NCBI RefSeq assembly: GCF_000389965.1
Contig: NC_021191.1
Coordinates: 497,501 to 561,500, forward strand
Length of the DNA: 64,000 bases
Reading direction: 5' to 3'
Source: Actinoplanes sp. N902-109
GTDB taxonomy: Bacteria > Actinomycetota > Actinomycetes > Mycobacteriales > Micromonosporaceae
Shown here: positions 44,318-53,383 of the stretch, piece after piece
Layout of the letters: each line of letters begins with the position of its first letter
Position numbering within the stretch: position 1 is the first letter of the stretch
Notes under the pieces: generated by a model
The model's database searches: none
The model's input: the letters and a program-made list of their open reading frames with translations, nothing else
Told to the model about the DNA's origin: nothing
Position numbers and translations under genes: made by a program

Positions 44318-45477
44318 CCAGAGCGACCCGCACCCTGGCCGTCACTGGTCTTCTCCTCATAGCGATCAACCTGCGCCCGGCCGTCACCAGCCTCGGACCT
44401 GTGCTCGAGGAGGTCCGCGCGAGCCTCGGCATGAGCGCCGCCATGGCCGGTCTGCTGACCTCCGTGCCCACGGTGTGTTTCGCCCTGATGGGATCCATGG
44501 CGCCGCTGCTGGCTCGGCGCTGGGGCACCGGTGGGTCGATCGGGCTCGGTGCGGCGGCGCTCACGCTCGGGCTGGCCGTGCGCCCGTTCGCCGGTGGCAC
44601 GCCGCTGTTCCTGGCGCTCACCGCGCTGGCCCTGGCCGGGATCGCGGTGGCCAACGTGCTCCTGCCGGTGGTGGTCAAGCAGCGCTTCCCCGACCACGTC
44701 GGCCTGGTCACCGGGCTGTACTCGGTGGCGCTCAACCTCGGTGCCGCCACCGCGGCGGCGGTGACCGTGCCGTTGACCAGCTCGTTCGGCGATGACTGGC
44801 GCTACGGGCTGGCGGTGTGGGCGCTGCTCGCGGTGATCGCGGTGCCACCGTGGATCGCGCTGGCCCGCTACCGCGACCGCGGTTCCGCGCCGGTCGAGGA
44901 TCCCGGCGTCCCGCTGCGCAGACAACCGCTTGCCTGGGCGCTCGCGGTGTACTTTGGCCTGCAGGCGACCGCGGCGTACGTGGTCATGGGCTGGCTCCCG
45001 CAGATCTTCCGCGACGCCGGACTGTCGGCGAGCACGGCCGGGCTGCTCTTCTCGCTGACCTCGCTGCTCGGCGTACCGCTGGGCTTCCTGCTGTCCGCGC
45101 TCGCCGGCCGGTTGCGGCGGCAGAGCGAGCTGGCCGTCGGCGTCGCGCTGTTCGGCGTGGCCGGCTACGCCGGACTATGGGCCGCACCGGCCACCGCGCC
45201 CTGGGTGTGGGCGGTCCTGATCGGCATCGCCAACTGCGCGTTCCCGCTGGCTCTCACCATGATCGCCTTGCGTGGCCGCAGCCCCGCGGTGGTCGTCCGG
45301 CTGTCCACGTTCGCGCAGAGCACTGGTTATCTGCTCGCGGTCCCGGGGCCCATCGTCGTCGGCGCCCTCTACGAGCACACCGGCACGTGGCGCCTGCCGC
45401 TGGCGTTGATGATCGCCCTGACCGTCCCGCAGATGATCGCCGGAGGGCTGGCGGGCCGCTCGCGACACATCGGTTGA
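44308..45477 (+). CDS. CynX/NimT family MFS transporter
   Basis: A 389-residue protein with 12 hydrophobic helices, starting MIMTRATRTLAVTGLLLIAI then NLRPAVTSLGPVLEEVRASL, the hallmark of CynX/NimT (cyanate/2-nitroimidazole) transporters. ATG 44308 or 44314 are both possible. Regulated by the divergent GntR (inference). Substrate unknown: the family covers cyanate, nitroimidazole and others. Confidence 0.9.
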   Translation: MIMTRATRTLAVTGLLLIAINLRPAVTSLGPVLEEVRASLGMSAAMAGLLTSVPTVCFALMGSMAPLLARRWGTGGSIGLGAAALTLGLAVRPFAGGTPLFLALTALALAGIAVANVLLPVVVKQRFPDHVGLVTGLYSVALNLGAATAAAVTVPLTSSFGDDWRYGLAVWALLAVIAVPPWIALARYRDRGSAPVEDPGVPLRRQPLAWALAVYFGLQATAAYVVMGWLPQIFRDAGLSASTAGLLFSLTSLLGVPLGFLLSALAGRLRRQSELAVGVALFGVAGYAGLWAAPATAPWVWAVLIGIANCAFPLALTMIALRGRSPAVVVRLSTFAQSTGYLLAVPGPIVVGALYEHTGTWRLPLALMIALTVPQMIAGGLAGRSRHIG

Positions 45478-45562
45478 TGCCGTTCTCCTGTCGGAATCCT
45501 GGCAGCTCAAGTCAGCCGAACGGCTCTCTCCTTTCCCAGTACGGTTCGCCTAGGTTCGAGCG

Positions 45563-46009
45563 GTGGCAATCACGCACATCGTTGTGCTCGCGACGGCGTT
45601 GCTGATGCTGGTCTTCCTGCCTGGCGCCGTCGCGGCCCTGCTGCGCCCGAAAACCCGGGCCGTACGCCGCACGTGGATCGAGCACGCGCGGCGGGATGCT
45701 GATGTCTACCGCTGCCTGGATCGCCAGCTGACCGCGGACACCTGGATCCGGCCGCCCTACCCCGAGCCCGGCATGGAGCAGATCGTCGCCGACCTGCGCC
45801 GGTTGCGGCGGGAACAGCTGCGCGGGCTGTGCGCCGAGTCGGTGCGGTGGCAGGCCGCGGTGCAGCGTGCCTATGACGACCGGCTCGCGATCGCCAGCAC
45901 GGCTCTCGGCGTCACCCAGCGCCTGACCACGCTTGCCGGCATGGACCGCGATCTGGAACGGCTGCGGGTCGAGGAGCAGTTGCGCGCGGCGGGGCTCAGA
46001 CTGCACTAG
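45563..46009 (+). CDS. Small hypothetical membrane-anchored protein
   Basis: A 148-residue protein. An N-terminal hydrophobic segment (THIVVLATALLMLVFLPGAV) anchors it, followed by a basic, helical cytosolic domain rich in Arg (LRRLRREQLRGLCAESVRWQ) that looks like a coiled coil. Its stop overlaps the start of the 2'-5' RNA ligase gene, so they may form an operon. No family recognised. Confidence 0.55.
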   Translation: MAITHIVVLATALLMLVFLPGAVAALLRPKTRAVRRTWIEHARRDADVYRCLDRQLTADTWIRPPYPEPGMEQIVADLRRLRREQLRGLCAESVRWQAAVQRAYDDRLAIASTALGVTQRLTTLAGMDRDLERLRVEEQLRAAGLRLH

Positions 46010-46593
46010 TGCGACTCTTCGTGGCGATCTATCCACCCAGCGACGTGCTGGGGCACCTGCGCGCCCATCTCGACGCGGCGGTCGCCGGGCGGCGGGTGCG
46101 GCTGACCCGGCCCGAGAAATGGCATGTCACGCTGGCCTTCTTCGGCGAGGTCGGGGAGGAACGGCTGCCCGGGCTGATGACGGCGCTGGCCACCGTGCCG
46201 GTGCCGGTCGGGCTGCCGCTGCGGCTGCGTGGCGGCGGCAGCTTCGGCAACCGCGTCACCTGGGTCGGCGTGGACGGCGATCTACTCGATCTCGCAGCCA
46301 GAACGAGGGCCGTCACCGGGGTGGCGGACGACCGGCCCTTCCAGGCCCATCTGACGGTGCTGTACGCCCACGACCGGGCCGTCAGCGCGGCGCTGGCCGG
46401 CTACGCGGGGCCGGCATGGGCCGTCGACCGGATCGAGCTGGTGCGCAGCGAGCCGGACGGCACCTACACCACCCTGGCAAGCGTGGGTCAGGAACTCTCG
46501 CGGGCCGCGGGACCGCCACCGAACAGCACGTCGTCCCAGCTCGGCAGCCGCTTGCGGGGCTTCGCCGACTCCTCGGCCTCCGGCTCACCCTGA
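46009..46593 (+). CDS. thpR: RNA 2',3'-cyclic phosphodiesterase / 2'-5' RNA ligase family
   Basis: A 194-residue 2H phosphoesterase. The two catalytic HxTx motifs are visible: KWHVTLAFFG near residue 41 and FQAHLTVLY near 106. ThpR hydrolyses 2',3'-cyclic phosphates and can ligate tRNA halves in vitro. The C-terminal tail after residue about 160 is polar and its last 106 bp overlap sepH on the opposite strand, so the reading frame here is constrained by both genes. Confidence 0.88.
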   Translation: MRLFVAIYPPSDVLGHLRAHLDAAVAGRRVRLTRPEKWHVTLAFFGEVGEERLPGLMTALATVPVPVGLPLRLRGGGSFGNRVTWVGVDGDLLDLAARTRAVTGVADDRPFQAHLTVLYAHDRAVSAALAGYAGPAWAVDRIELVRSEPDGTYTTLASVGQELSRAAGPPPNSTSSQLGSRLRGFADSSASGSP

Positions 46594-47582
46594 GCCCCGA
46601 CGGTGCGGCGCGGGCGCAGCACGGCCAGGCTGGGCACGGCGGGAACTTCCTTGGGCAGGTCGGCGTCGTCGTCGAAGGCCGAACCGGCACCGCCACCGCC
46701 CAGCAGGGCAGCGGCCCCACCGGCGACCGGTCGGCGGGTGGGCGTCTCGGCTGCGGCGGGCTCCAGCCCCCGGCCCGGCCGCTCGGTGCTGAGCGGACGG
46801 TCGAGCGAGGCCAGCAGCGCGTCGCGACCGGCGCGGATCGGGTCGCGGACCGGGCGCGGCGAGTCGGTCGAGGGCAGGCCGCGACCGGGCCGGGCCGGCT
46901 CAGCCGTGCGGCTCGGACCGGGCAGGCCGTGACCGCCACGCTCGTGCGTGGTGCGCTCGGGCGCGGGCTCCTGGCCCAGGATCGGGGTGGGCCGCTCGGC
47001 GCACAGGTATTGCGCCATGTCGTCGTGCGGCGACACGATCTGGCGGCCCTTGTCGAGATTCCACACGGCCTGGGCGGTGGCCTTGCCCGACGGCCAGGTG
47101 GCGATGATCCGCCAGGTGCCGTCGTCGCGGCGGAACGCATCCCAGGAGATCTTCTCGGTGTCGATGCCGTGCTGGGCCAGGCGGGTGTCGACCACCTCGG
47201 CGAGCGGGGCACCGGAATCCGACGTCTTCAGCCGGGTGCGCCGGGCGTGCTGGGCCAGCATGGCGCGCTCCTGCAGCACCGGGCCCGCATAGCGGAGCAC
47301 GCGGTCGACCGGGACACCGGCGACCCGGGCCACGTCCTCGGCGGACTCACCGGAGCGGATGCGGGCCTGGATGTCGCGCGGGGACAGGGTCGCCATGGTC
47401 TCGGCCTGCGCGATGGCGACCGCGGTGCCGGCGGCCATGGCCGCTGCGCCGCCGCCGCCCTCATGGTGCAGCGCGCCGCTGACCCGGTCGTCGATGGGAA
47501 GAGCCAGGAGCCGGCCGACCTCGTCGGCGAGCACCAGAGCCTGACCGTCCTCGGAGAGGGCGACGAAGCGTACCGGCCGCAT
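46488..47582 (-). CDS. sepH: Septation protein SepH
   Basis: A 364-residue protein with the SepH/DUF3071 pattern: start MRPVRFVALSEDGQALVLAD, LSPRDIQARIRSGESAEDVA (a helix-turn-helix that binds DNA), SWDAFRRDDGTWRIIATWPS and the conserved C-terminal KRLPSWDDVLFGGG. SepH binds and stimulates FtsZ assembly in Streptomyces, so here it supports Z-ring formation. The middle is disordered and Arg/Pro-rich. It overlaps thpR tail to tail. Confidence 0.95.
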   Translation of the reverse strand: MRPVRFVALSEDGQALVLADEVGRLLALPIDDRVSGALHHEGGGGAAAMAAGTAVAIAQAETMATLSPRDIQARIRSGESAEDVARVAGVPVDRVLRYAGPVLQERAMLAQHARRTRLKTSDSGAPLAEVVDTRLAQHGIDTEKISWDAFRRDDGTWRIIATWPSGKATAQAVWNLDKGRQIVSPHDDMAQYLCAERPTPILGQEPAPERTTHERGGHGLPGPSRTAEPARPGRGLPSTDSPRPVRDPIRAGRDALLASLDRPLSTERPGRGLEPAAAETPTRRPVAGGAAALLGGGGAGSAFDDDADLPKEVPAVPSLAVLRPRRTVGAQGEPEAEESAKPRKRLPSWDDVLFGGGPAARESS

Positions 47583-48050
47583 GCGTTGCCTCCGTCCCGT
47601 TCTCCCAGTCGTTCCGCGCTCGTCTTGACCGTGCTCCGAGAGTCAGTCACCCGGGTGCGTTTGGGAACACGGTACGCGCCTCGGTCACCCAATGGTGGTA
47701 AGCCACGCCGTCGACTTCATTGACCTGCAGAGATGATCTTCAGCACCGCACAACCAGATCCATTTATACGTACGGCCCCCGGGCCGGGCAACCGCAAGCG
47801 GCGTGGCGCCCGCCCGCCACGCCGTCTGAGACTCTGCTCACGCCCGGGGCGGCAGCGCCGGGCTGTGCGTCGCTGGTTCAGCCATTGGCGACCCGTCGAC
47901 CCGCGTACCCGGTGACCCGGTGCGCCGGGTGCTGGAGGAGATTGTCCAATTGGCCTACGTCGTGGGCGGCTTCCTGGTATGCGGGCCCCGGACAGGCCGG
48001 TCGACGTCCGGGGTGCGGCCCGGCTGCCCGGGCGGCGACCCGGGATTCGT
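47583..48050. other. 468-bp intergenic region, sepH promoter side
   Basis: Lies between serC and sepH, both on the minus strand. The 200 bp next to sepH is AT-richer (47690-47770) and should hold the sepH promoter. Further away is a GC-rich part with an inverted repeat GGCGTGGC and GCCACGCC around 47799-47822. ORFs here lack family marks and GC3 bias; I see nothing coding. Confidence 0.5.
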
Positions 48051-49172
48051 TCAGAGTCGATCGATGACGAAGTCGATGCATTTCGTGAGCGCCTCGACGT
48101 CCGCCGGGTCGACGGTCGGGTAGAGCGCGATGCGCAGCTGGTTGCGGCCGAGCTTGCGGTAGGGCTCGGTGTCCACGATGCCGTTGGCCCGCAGCGTCTT
48201 GGCGATAACGGCCGCGTCCACCCCGTCGGCGAAGTCGATCGTCGCCACCGCGTTGGAGCGCAACGCCGGATCGGTGACGAACGGGGCGGCCATCGGCGAG
48301 CGGTCGGCCCAGCCGTAGATCGCCGCGGCGCTCTCGGCACACCGCTTGGCCGCCCAGCCGAGCCCGCCCCGGGAGTTCATCCAGTCGATCTGCTCCGCGG
48401 CCAGGAACACCGTCGCCAGCGCCGGGGTGTTGTAGGTCTGCTCGAGGCGGGACTGCTCGATCGCGGTCACCAGGTCGAGGAACTGCGGGATGTAGCGCCC
48501 CGAGGCCTTGATCTCGAACGCCCGCTCGATCGCGGCCGGCGACATCAGCGCGATCCACAGCCCGCCGTCCGAGCCGAACGCCTTCTGCGGGGCGAGGTAG
48601 TAGACGTCGGTCTCGGTGAGGTCGACGTCGAGGCTGCCGCCACCGGAGGTCGCGTCGGTGAGCATGAGTGCGCCCGGGTCGGCGCCGGCCACCCGCTTGA
48701 CCGGTACGGCGACCCCCGTGGAGGTCTCGTTCTGCACGCTCGCGTACACGTCGACGCCCGCCTCGGCGGTCAGGAACGCCGCGCTGCCGCCGGGGGCCTT
48801 GTGCACGGTCGGCTCGGCCAGGAACGGCGCATCCGAGACGGCCTTGACGAACTTGGCCCCGAACTCGCCGAACTCGGCGAACTGGGCCTTGTCGCGGACC
48901 AGCCCGAAGGTGGCCGTCTCCCAGAACGCGCTGGTGCCGCCGTTGCTGATGATCACCTCGTAGCCGTCCGGCAGGGCGAAGAACTCCGCGATGCCCCGGC
49001 GCATCCGGGCGACCTGGTCCTTGACCGTCTTCTGCCGGTGTGAGGTGCCCAGATAGGTGGTGGCCACCCGGAGCAGCGCCTCGACCCCCTCGGGACGGAC
49101 CTTGCTCGGCCCGGAACCGAACCGGCCGTCGACGGGCTTGAGGTCGTCGGGGATGCGGATCGGGTCGCTCAT
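48051..49172 (-). CDS. serC: Phosphoserine aminotransferase
   Basis: A 373-residue PLP enzyme making phosphoserine from 3-phosphohydroxypyruvate. Marks: IPDDLKPVDGRFGSGPSKVR at the start, the PLP Lys in VYYLAPQKAFGSDGGLWIAL (Lys in PQK), and GGTSAFWETATFGLV as the phosphate loop. The start ATG 49172 has AGAGGA before it. The C-terminal variant is the mycobacterial/actinobacterial type. It is 22 bp downstream of the citrate synthase gene. Confidence 0.95.
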   Translation of the reverse strand: MSDPIRIPDDLKPVDGRFGSGPSKVRPEGVEALLRVATTYLGTSHRQKTVKDQVARMRRGIAEFFALPDGYEVIISNGGTSAFWETATFGLVRDKAQFAEFGEFGAKFVKAVSDAPFLAEPTVHKAPGGSAAFLTAEAGVDVYASVQNETSTGVAVPVKRVAGADPGALMLTDATSGGGSLDVDLTETDVYYLAPQKAFGSDGGLWIALMSPAAIERAFEIKASGRYIPQFLDLVTAIEQSRLEQTYNTPALATVFLAAEQIDWMNSRGGLGWAAKRCAESAAAIYGWADRSPMAAPFVTDPALRSNAVATIDFADGVDAAVIAKTLRANGIVDTEPYRKLGRNQLRIALYPTVDPADVEALTKCIDFVIDRL

Positions 49173-49194
49173 GGTGGTCCTCTCGAACGGGGGC

Positions 49195-50301
49195 CTAGAG
49201 ATTATGGCGGACGGCGTCCCACCCCTCGACGTCCTGCGGCTTGCGGGGGTGCGCACCTACATAACGCGCACTGGGCCGCACGATGCGACCGAGTTTCTTC
49301 TGCTCCAGGATGTGCGCGCTCCAGCCGGCCACCCGGGCGCAGGTGAACATCGAGGTGAACATGTGCGCCGGGACCTCGGCGAAGTCGAGCACCACCGCGG
49401 ACCAGAACTCCACGTTCGTGGCGAGCACCCGGTCGGGCTTGCGAGCCTGCAGCTCGGCCAGCGCCGCCCGCTCCAGCGCCTCGGCCACCTCGAAGCGCGG
49501 GGCAGCCAGCTCCTTGGCCGTGCGTCGCAGCACCCGGGCGCGCGGGTCCTCGGCGCGGTAGACCCGGTGGCCGAAGCCCATCAGCCGCTCGCCGCGGTCG
49601 AGCACACCTTTCACGTACCCCTCGGCGTCGCCGCTGCGTTCGACGGCCTCGATCATGTGCAGCACGCGGGACGGCGCACCGCCGTGCAGCGGACCGGACA
49701 GCGCGCCGATGCCGGAGGAGATGCAGGCCGCCGCGTCGGCGCCGGTGGAGGCGACGATGCGGGTGGTGAAGGTGGAGGCGTTCAGCCCGTGCTCGGCGGC
49801 GGAGATGAAGTAGGCGTCGACCGCCTTGACGTGCCGCGGGTCCGGCTCGCCGCGCCAGCGCTTCATGAACCGCTCGACGATCGTCTGGGCCTTGTCGATG
49901 TCCCGCTGCGGCACCGCGGGCAGTCCCAGGCCCCGGGCGGCCTGCGCGACGAACGACAGCGCGGTCACCGAGACCCGGGCCAGGTCGGCGCGCACCTGCT
50001 CGTCGTTGATGTCCAGCAGCTGGGACAGCCCCCAGTACGGCGCGAGCATGGCCACCGCGGACTGCACGTCGACGCGGATGTCGCCGGAGTGCACCGGCAC
50101 CGGGAACGGCTCGGCCGGCGGCAGCCCCGGCCCGAAGCGGCCGTCCACCAGCAGCGCCCAGACATTGCCGAACGACACCTGCCCGATGAGATCCTCGATG
50201 TCGACGCCCCGGTAACGCAGGGCGCCGCCGGCCTTGTCCGGCTCGGCGATCTCGGTCTCGAAGGCGATCACGCCTTCCAGGCCGGGCTTGAAGTCGGACA
50301 C
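49195..50301 (-). CDS. Citrate synthase (CitA-type)
   Basis: A 368-residue citrate synthase, a shorter citA-type enzyme. Catalytic segments: EHGLNASTFTTRIVAST (His), GALSGPLHGGAPSRV (His in PLHGGA), MGFGHRVYRAEDPRA (GHRVY) and the C-terminal Arg-rich LGRIVRPSARYVG. The start GTG 50301 follows GGAGGCCCC. It is upstream of serC in one operon and divergent from pdxH, an arrangement common in actinobacteria. Confidence 0.92.
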   Translation of the reverse strand: MSDFKPGLEGVIAFETEIAEPDKAGGALRYRGVDIEDLIGQVSFGNVWALLVDGRFGPGLPPAEPFPVPVHSGDIRVDVQSAVAMLAPYWGLSQLLDINDEQVRADLARVSVTALSFVAQAARGLGLPAVPQRDIDKAQTIVERFMKRWRGEPDPRHVKAVDAYFISAAEHGLNASTFTTRIVASTGADAAACISSGIGALSGPLHGGAPSRVLHMIEAVERSGDAEGYVKGVLDRGERLMGFGHRVYRAEDPRARVLRRTAKELAAPRFEVAEALERAALAELQARKPDRVLATNVEFWSAVVLDFAEVPAHMFTSMFTCARVAGWSAHILEQKKLGRIVRPSARYVGAHPRKPQDVEGWDAVRHNL

Positions 50302-50464
50302 GGGGCCTCCCGGGCGTCTCTTTTGTCGGTCTCTCATCTTCCCGCCCGGTGACTTGCCGGTCGAGCCGCGGAAATGTGCTGTCGGTGACACCTATCCTCG
50401 CCGAGGTGACGTGCGCGCGAAGCAGATCTAGGTTCGTTGTGCCGATCCCGGAAAGAGAAACTTC

Positions 50465-51121
50465 GTGACATCTGACCCACCGTCGCCCGCCGGTATGCGG
50501 CGCGACTACCGCGAGCGGGACGCCCTGCTCGAGACGGACCTCGCCGCCGACTGGCCCGCCCAGTTCGGCCGCTGGTTCGCCGACGCGCTGGAGTTCGCGC
50601 TGCCCGAGCCCAACGCGATGATCGTCGCGACCGCCGACACCTCGGGCCGGCCCAGCGCGCGCACGGTGCTGCTCAAGGCGTACGACGAGCGGGGTTTCGT
50701 CTTCTTCACCAACTACACCTCCCGCAAGGGCACCGAGGCGCTGGCCAACCCGCAGGCCGGCATCGTCTTCCCGTGGCACCCCATGCAGCGTCAGGTGCTG
50801 GTCAGCGGGACGGTCGACAAGGTGGACCGGGCCGAGACCGAGGAGTATTTCGCCTCCCGCCCGCGCGGGTCCCAGCTGGGCGCATGGGCCAGCCCGCAGA
50901 GCCAGGTCGTGGCCGGGCGCGACGCCATCGACGCGCGGCTGGCCGAGACGATCGAGCGCTTCGGCGCGGCCGGTGAGGTCCCGGCCCCGCCGCACTGGGG
51001 TGGGCTGCGGGTCGTCCCGGAGACCGTCGAGTTCTGGCAGGGCCGCACCAACCGGCTGCACGACCGGCTGCGCTACCGGCGTACGGCGGACGGCTGGATC
51101 GTCGAACGGCTGGCCCCGTGA
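50465..51121 (+). CDS. pdxH: Pyridoxamine 5'-phosphate oxidase
   Basis: A 218-residue FMN enzyme that makes pyridoxal phosphate. Marks: ATADTSGRPSARTVLLKAYD, ERGFVFFTNYTSRKGTEALA, FPWHPMQRQVLVSGTVDKVD and the C-terminal EFWQGRTNRLHDRLRYRRT. GTG 50465 follows a GGAAAGAG site. Its product serves the nearby SerC aminotransferase as cofactor. It ends overlapping the MFS gene by four bases. Confidence 0.96.
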   Translation: MTSDPPSPAGMRRDYRERDALLETDLAADWPAQFGRWFADALEFALPEPNAMIVATADTSGRPSARTVLLKAYDERGFVFFTNYTSRKGTEALANPQAGIVFPWHPMQRQVLVSGTVDKVDRAETEEYFASRPRGSQLGAWASPQSQVVAGRDAIDARLAETIERFGAAGEVPAPPHWGGLRVVPETVEFWQGRTNRLHDRLRYRRTADGWIVERLAP

Positions 51122-52440
51122 CCCAGGAACCGGTGGAGGCGGCCGAGAAGGTCACCGAGGAGACGGTCCAGAAGGAGCGCCGGAGCTGGGTCATCGACGT
51201 CCGGCCGCTGCGCCACGTGGCCTACCGGCGGATGTGGCTGGGCAACGGCGTCTCGTTCTTCGGCTTCCAGTTCACCTCGGTCGCCGTGCCCGTGCAGATG
51301 TTCGCGATCACCAACTCGTCGGCGTGGGTCGGCCTGCTGGGCGTCGCGGGTCTCGTACCGCTGCTGGTCTTCGGTCTGTGGGGTGGCGCCGCGGCCGACG
51401 TGGTGGACCGGCGCAAGCTGTTGCTGGCCAGCTCGACGCTCGCCTGGCTGTCGACGGTGGGCCTGCTGATCCAGGGGCTGGCGGGGATGCGGAGCGGGTG
51501 GCTGCTGCTGGCGCTGACCGCGGTGCAGTCGGCCGGTTTCGCGGTCAGTTCGCCGACCCGGCAGGCGATCATCCCGCGCATCGTGCCCGCGTCGCTGGTG
51601 CCGTCGGCCAACACGCTCAACTACACGACCACGACCGCCGGTGGGGTGCTCGGCCCGCTCGCAGCCGGGCTGATCCTCGGCGCCTTCTCCACCGGCACCG
51701 CGGTGACCGTGGCGTACGCCGTGGATGCCGTGCTGTTCTCGATCTCGTTCTGGGCGACCTACCGCTTGCCGGCCATCCCGCCGATCGAGCATGCCGAGGG
51801 CGAGGAACGGCCCACCGCCGGTGTCCGCGGCATCGTGGACGGCTTGCGGTTCCTGGTCACCCAGCCGGTGCTGCTGCTGTCCTTCGCCGTCGACATCGTC
51901 GCCATGGTGTTCGCCATGCCGCGGGCGCTGTTCCCGGAGATCGCCGCCGACCGCTTCGGCGGCGGCGCGGCGGTCGGCTGGCTGTTCGCCGCGATCGCGA
52001 TCGGCTCGGTGCTCGGCGGGCTCACCTCGGGCTGGATCAGCCGGGTCAAGCGGCAGGGCATCGCCCTGGTGATCGCGGTGGCCGGCTGGGGGGTGGCGAT
52101 CGGCTTCGCCGGGCTGGCCCACTCGCTGTGGCTGGCGGTGCTGCTGCTGGCCGTCGGTGGCGCGGCCGACCTGGTCAGCGCGGTCTATCGGCAGTCGATC
52201 CTGCAGGTCTACGCCCCGGACCGGCTGCGCGGCCGGTTGCAGGGCGTGTTCACGGTGGTGGTCGCCGGTGGGCCACGGCTGGGTGATCTCCGGGCCGGGG
52301 CCACCGCCAACTTCACCGGACCGACCGCTTCCTGGGCCGGCGGCGGGTTCGTGGCCGCCGCGCTGGCCGTCGTGCTGGCCGTGGCGTTCCCCGCCCTCCT
52401 TCGATACCGTCCGCCTTCGACCACCGAACCGAAGGGCTAA
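51118..52440 (+). CDS. MFS transporter (MFS_3 group)
   Basis: A 440-residue transporter with about 12 hydrophobic helices starting after a 30-residue cytosolic part (LRHVAYRRMWLGNGVSFFGF). The loop GGAAADVVDRRKLLLASSTL after helix 2 is typical of exporters of the EntS-like group. The start is GTG at the pdxH stop overlap. No regulator is adjacent. Substrate unknown. Confidence 0.88.
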   Translation: MTQEPVEAAEKVTEETVQKERRSWVIDVRPLRHVAYRRMWLGNGVSFFGFQFTSVAVPVQMFAITNSSAWVGLLGVAGLVPLLVFGLWGGAAADVVDRRKLLLASSTLAWLSTVGLLIQGLAGMRSGWLLLALTAVQSAGFAVSSPTRQAIIPRIVPASLVPSANTLNYTTTTAGGVLGPLAAGLILGAFSTGTAVTVAYAVDAVLFSISFWATYRLPAIPPIEHAEGEERPTAGVRGIVDGLRFLVTQPVLLLSFAVDIVAMVFAMPRALFPEIAADRFGGGAAVGWLFAAIAIGSVLGGLTSGWISRVKRQGIALVIAVAGWGVAIGFAGLAHSLWLAVLLLAVGGAADLVSAVYRQSILQVYAPDRLRGRLQGVFTVVVAGGPRLGDLRAGATANFTGPTASWAGGGFVAAALAVVLAVAFPALLRYRPPSTTEPKG

Positions 52441-52450
52441 AGTCCTCGCC

Positions 52451-53380
52451 ATGACCGATGTTGTCGCTGCGAAGTCCGGCATCCAGTGGACCATTGAGGC
52501 GGAGGGCCACCGGGCCACCGTCGTGGAGGTCGGCGGCGGGCTCCGCACCTATGCCGTGGGTGACCGGGAGGTGCTGGACGGCTTCGGTCCCGACCAGATC
52601 GCCCCGGCCTCGGCCGGCATGCTGCTCGCGCCCTGGCCCAACCGGATCCGCGACGGGCACTACACCTTCGAGGAGCACAGCTGTCAGCTGCCGCTCACCG
52701 AGCCGGCCCGGCACAACGCGATCCACGGCCTGGTCAACTGGTCGCGGTGGCACGTGGCGGAGCAGAGCACCGACTCGGTGACCCTGGAGTACAACCTGCC
52801 GGCCCAGGTGGGCTATCCGTGGTCGCTGACGCTGCGCACGCGGTGGACGGTCTCCGCCGCCGGGCTGCGCTCCGACCAGGAGGTCACCAACACCGGCGAC
52901 GAGAACGCGCCGTGGGGCTTCTCGGTGCACCCCTATCTGCAGCTGCCCGGCGTGGCCGTCGACGACATCCTGCTGCGGGTGCCCGGGCGCAGCAAGATCC
53001 TGGCCGACACCCGGCTGCTGCCGATCGGCGCGGTCAAGGTCAACGGCACCGAGTTCGACTACACCGAGCCCCGCCGGATCGGAACCGCGGTGCTCGACAC
53101 CACGTGGGGCGACCTGATCCCGGACGAGGACGGTGGCTCGTCGGTCAGCATCGCGGCGCCCGACGGCAGCCAGGCGGTGACTGTCTGGGGCGACGACAAC
53201 TTCCGCTGGTGGCAGGTGTTCACCGGGGACACCCTGCACGGCGAGCGGTTCCGCCGCTCGGTCGCGATCGAGCCGATGACCTGCCCGCCGGATGCCTACC
53301 GCTCGGGCCGCGACCTCATCGTGCTGGCCCCGGGCAGCACCTGGCGGGCGTCCTGGGGCGTGCGCCCCGCGCTGGGCTGA
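52451..53380 (+). CDS. Aldose 1-epimerase family protein
   Basis: A 309-residue beta-sandwich enzyme. Marks are GHRATVVEVGGGLRTYAVGD, the segment LLAPWPNRIRDGHYTFEE, HNAIHGLVNWSRWHVAE with the acid-base His (HGL) and WGFSVHPYLQLPG with the second His. It interconverts anomers of sugars or a related substrate. The start ATG 52451 is 10 bp after the MFS stop, with a GAAGGG site in the end of the previous gene. Confidence 0.92.
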   Translation: MTDVVAAKSGIQWTIEAEGHRATVVEVGGGLRTYAVGDREVLDGFGPDQIAPASAGMLLAPWPNRIRDGHYTFEEHSCQLPLTEPARHNAIHGLVNWSRWHVAEQSTDSVTLEYNLPAQVGYPWSLTLRTRWTVSAAGLRSDQEVTNTGDENAPWGFSVHPYLQLPGVAVDDILLRVPGRSKILADTRLLPIGAVKVNGTEFDYTEPRRIGTAVLDTTWGDLIPDEDGGSSVSIAAPDGSQAVTVWGDDNFRWWQVFTGDTLHGERFRRSVAIEPMTCPPDAYRSGRDLIVLAPGSTWRASWGVRPALG

Positions 53381-53383
53381 GCG

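Noticed and set aside
47720..48123. Small ORFs in the sepH-serC gap (115 and 67 codons)
   Set aside because: No GC3 bias, no ribosome site and no recognisable motif; treated as intergenic.
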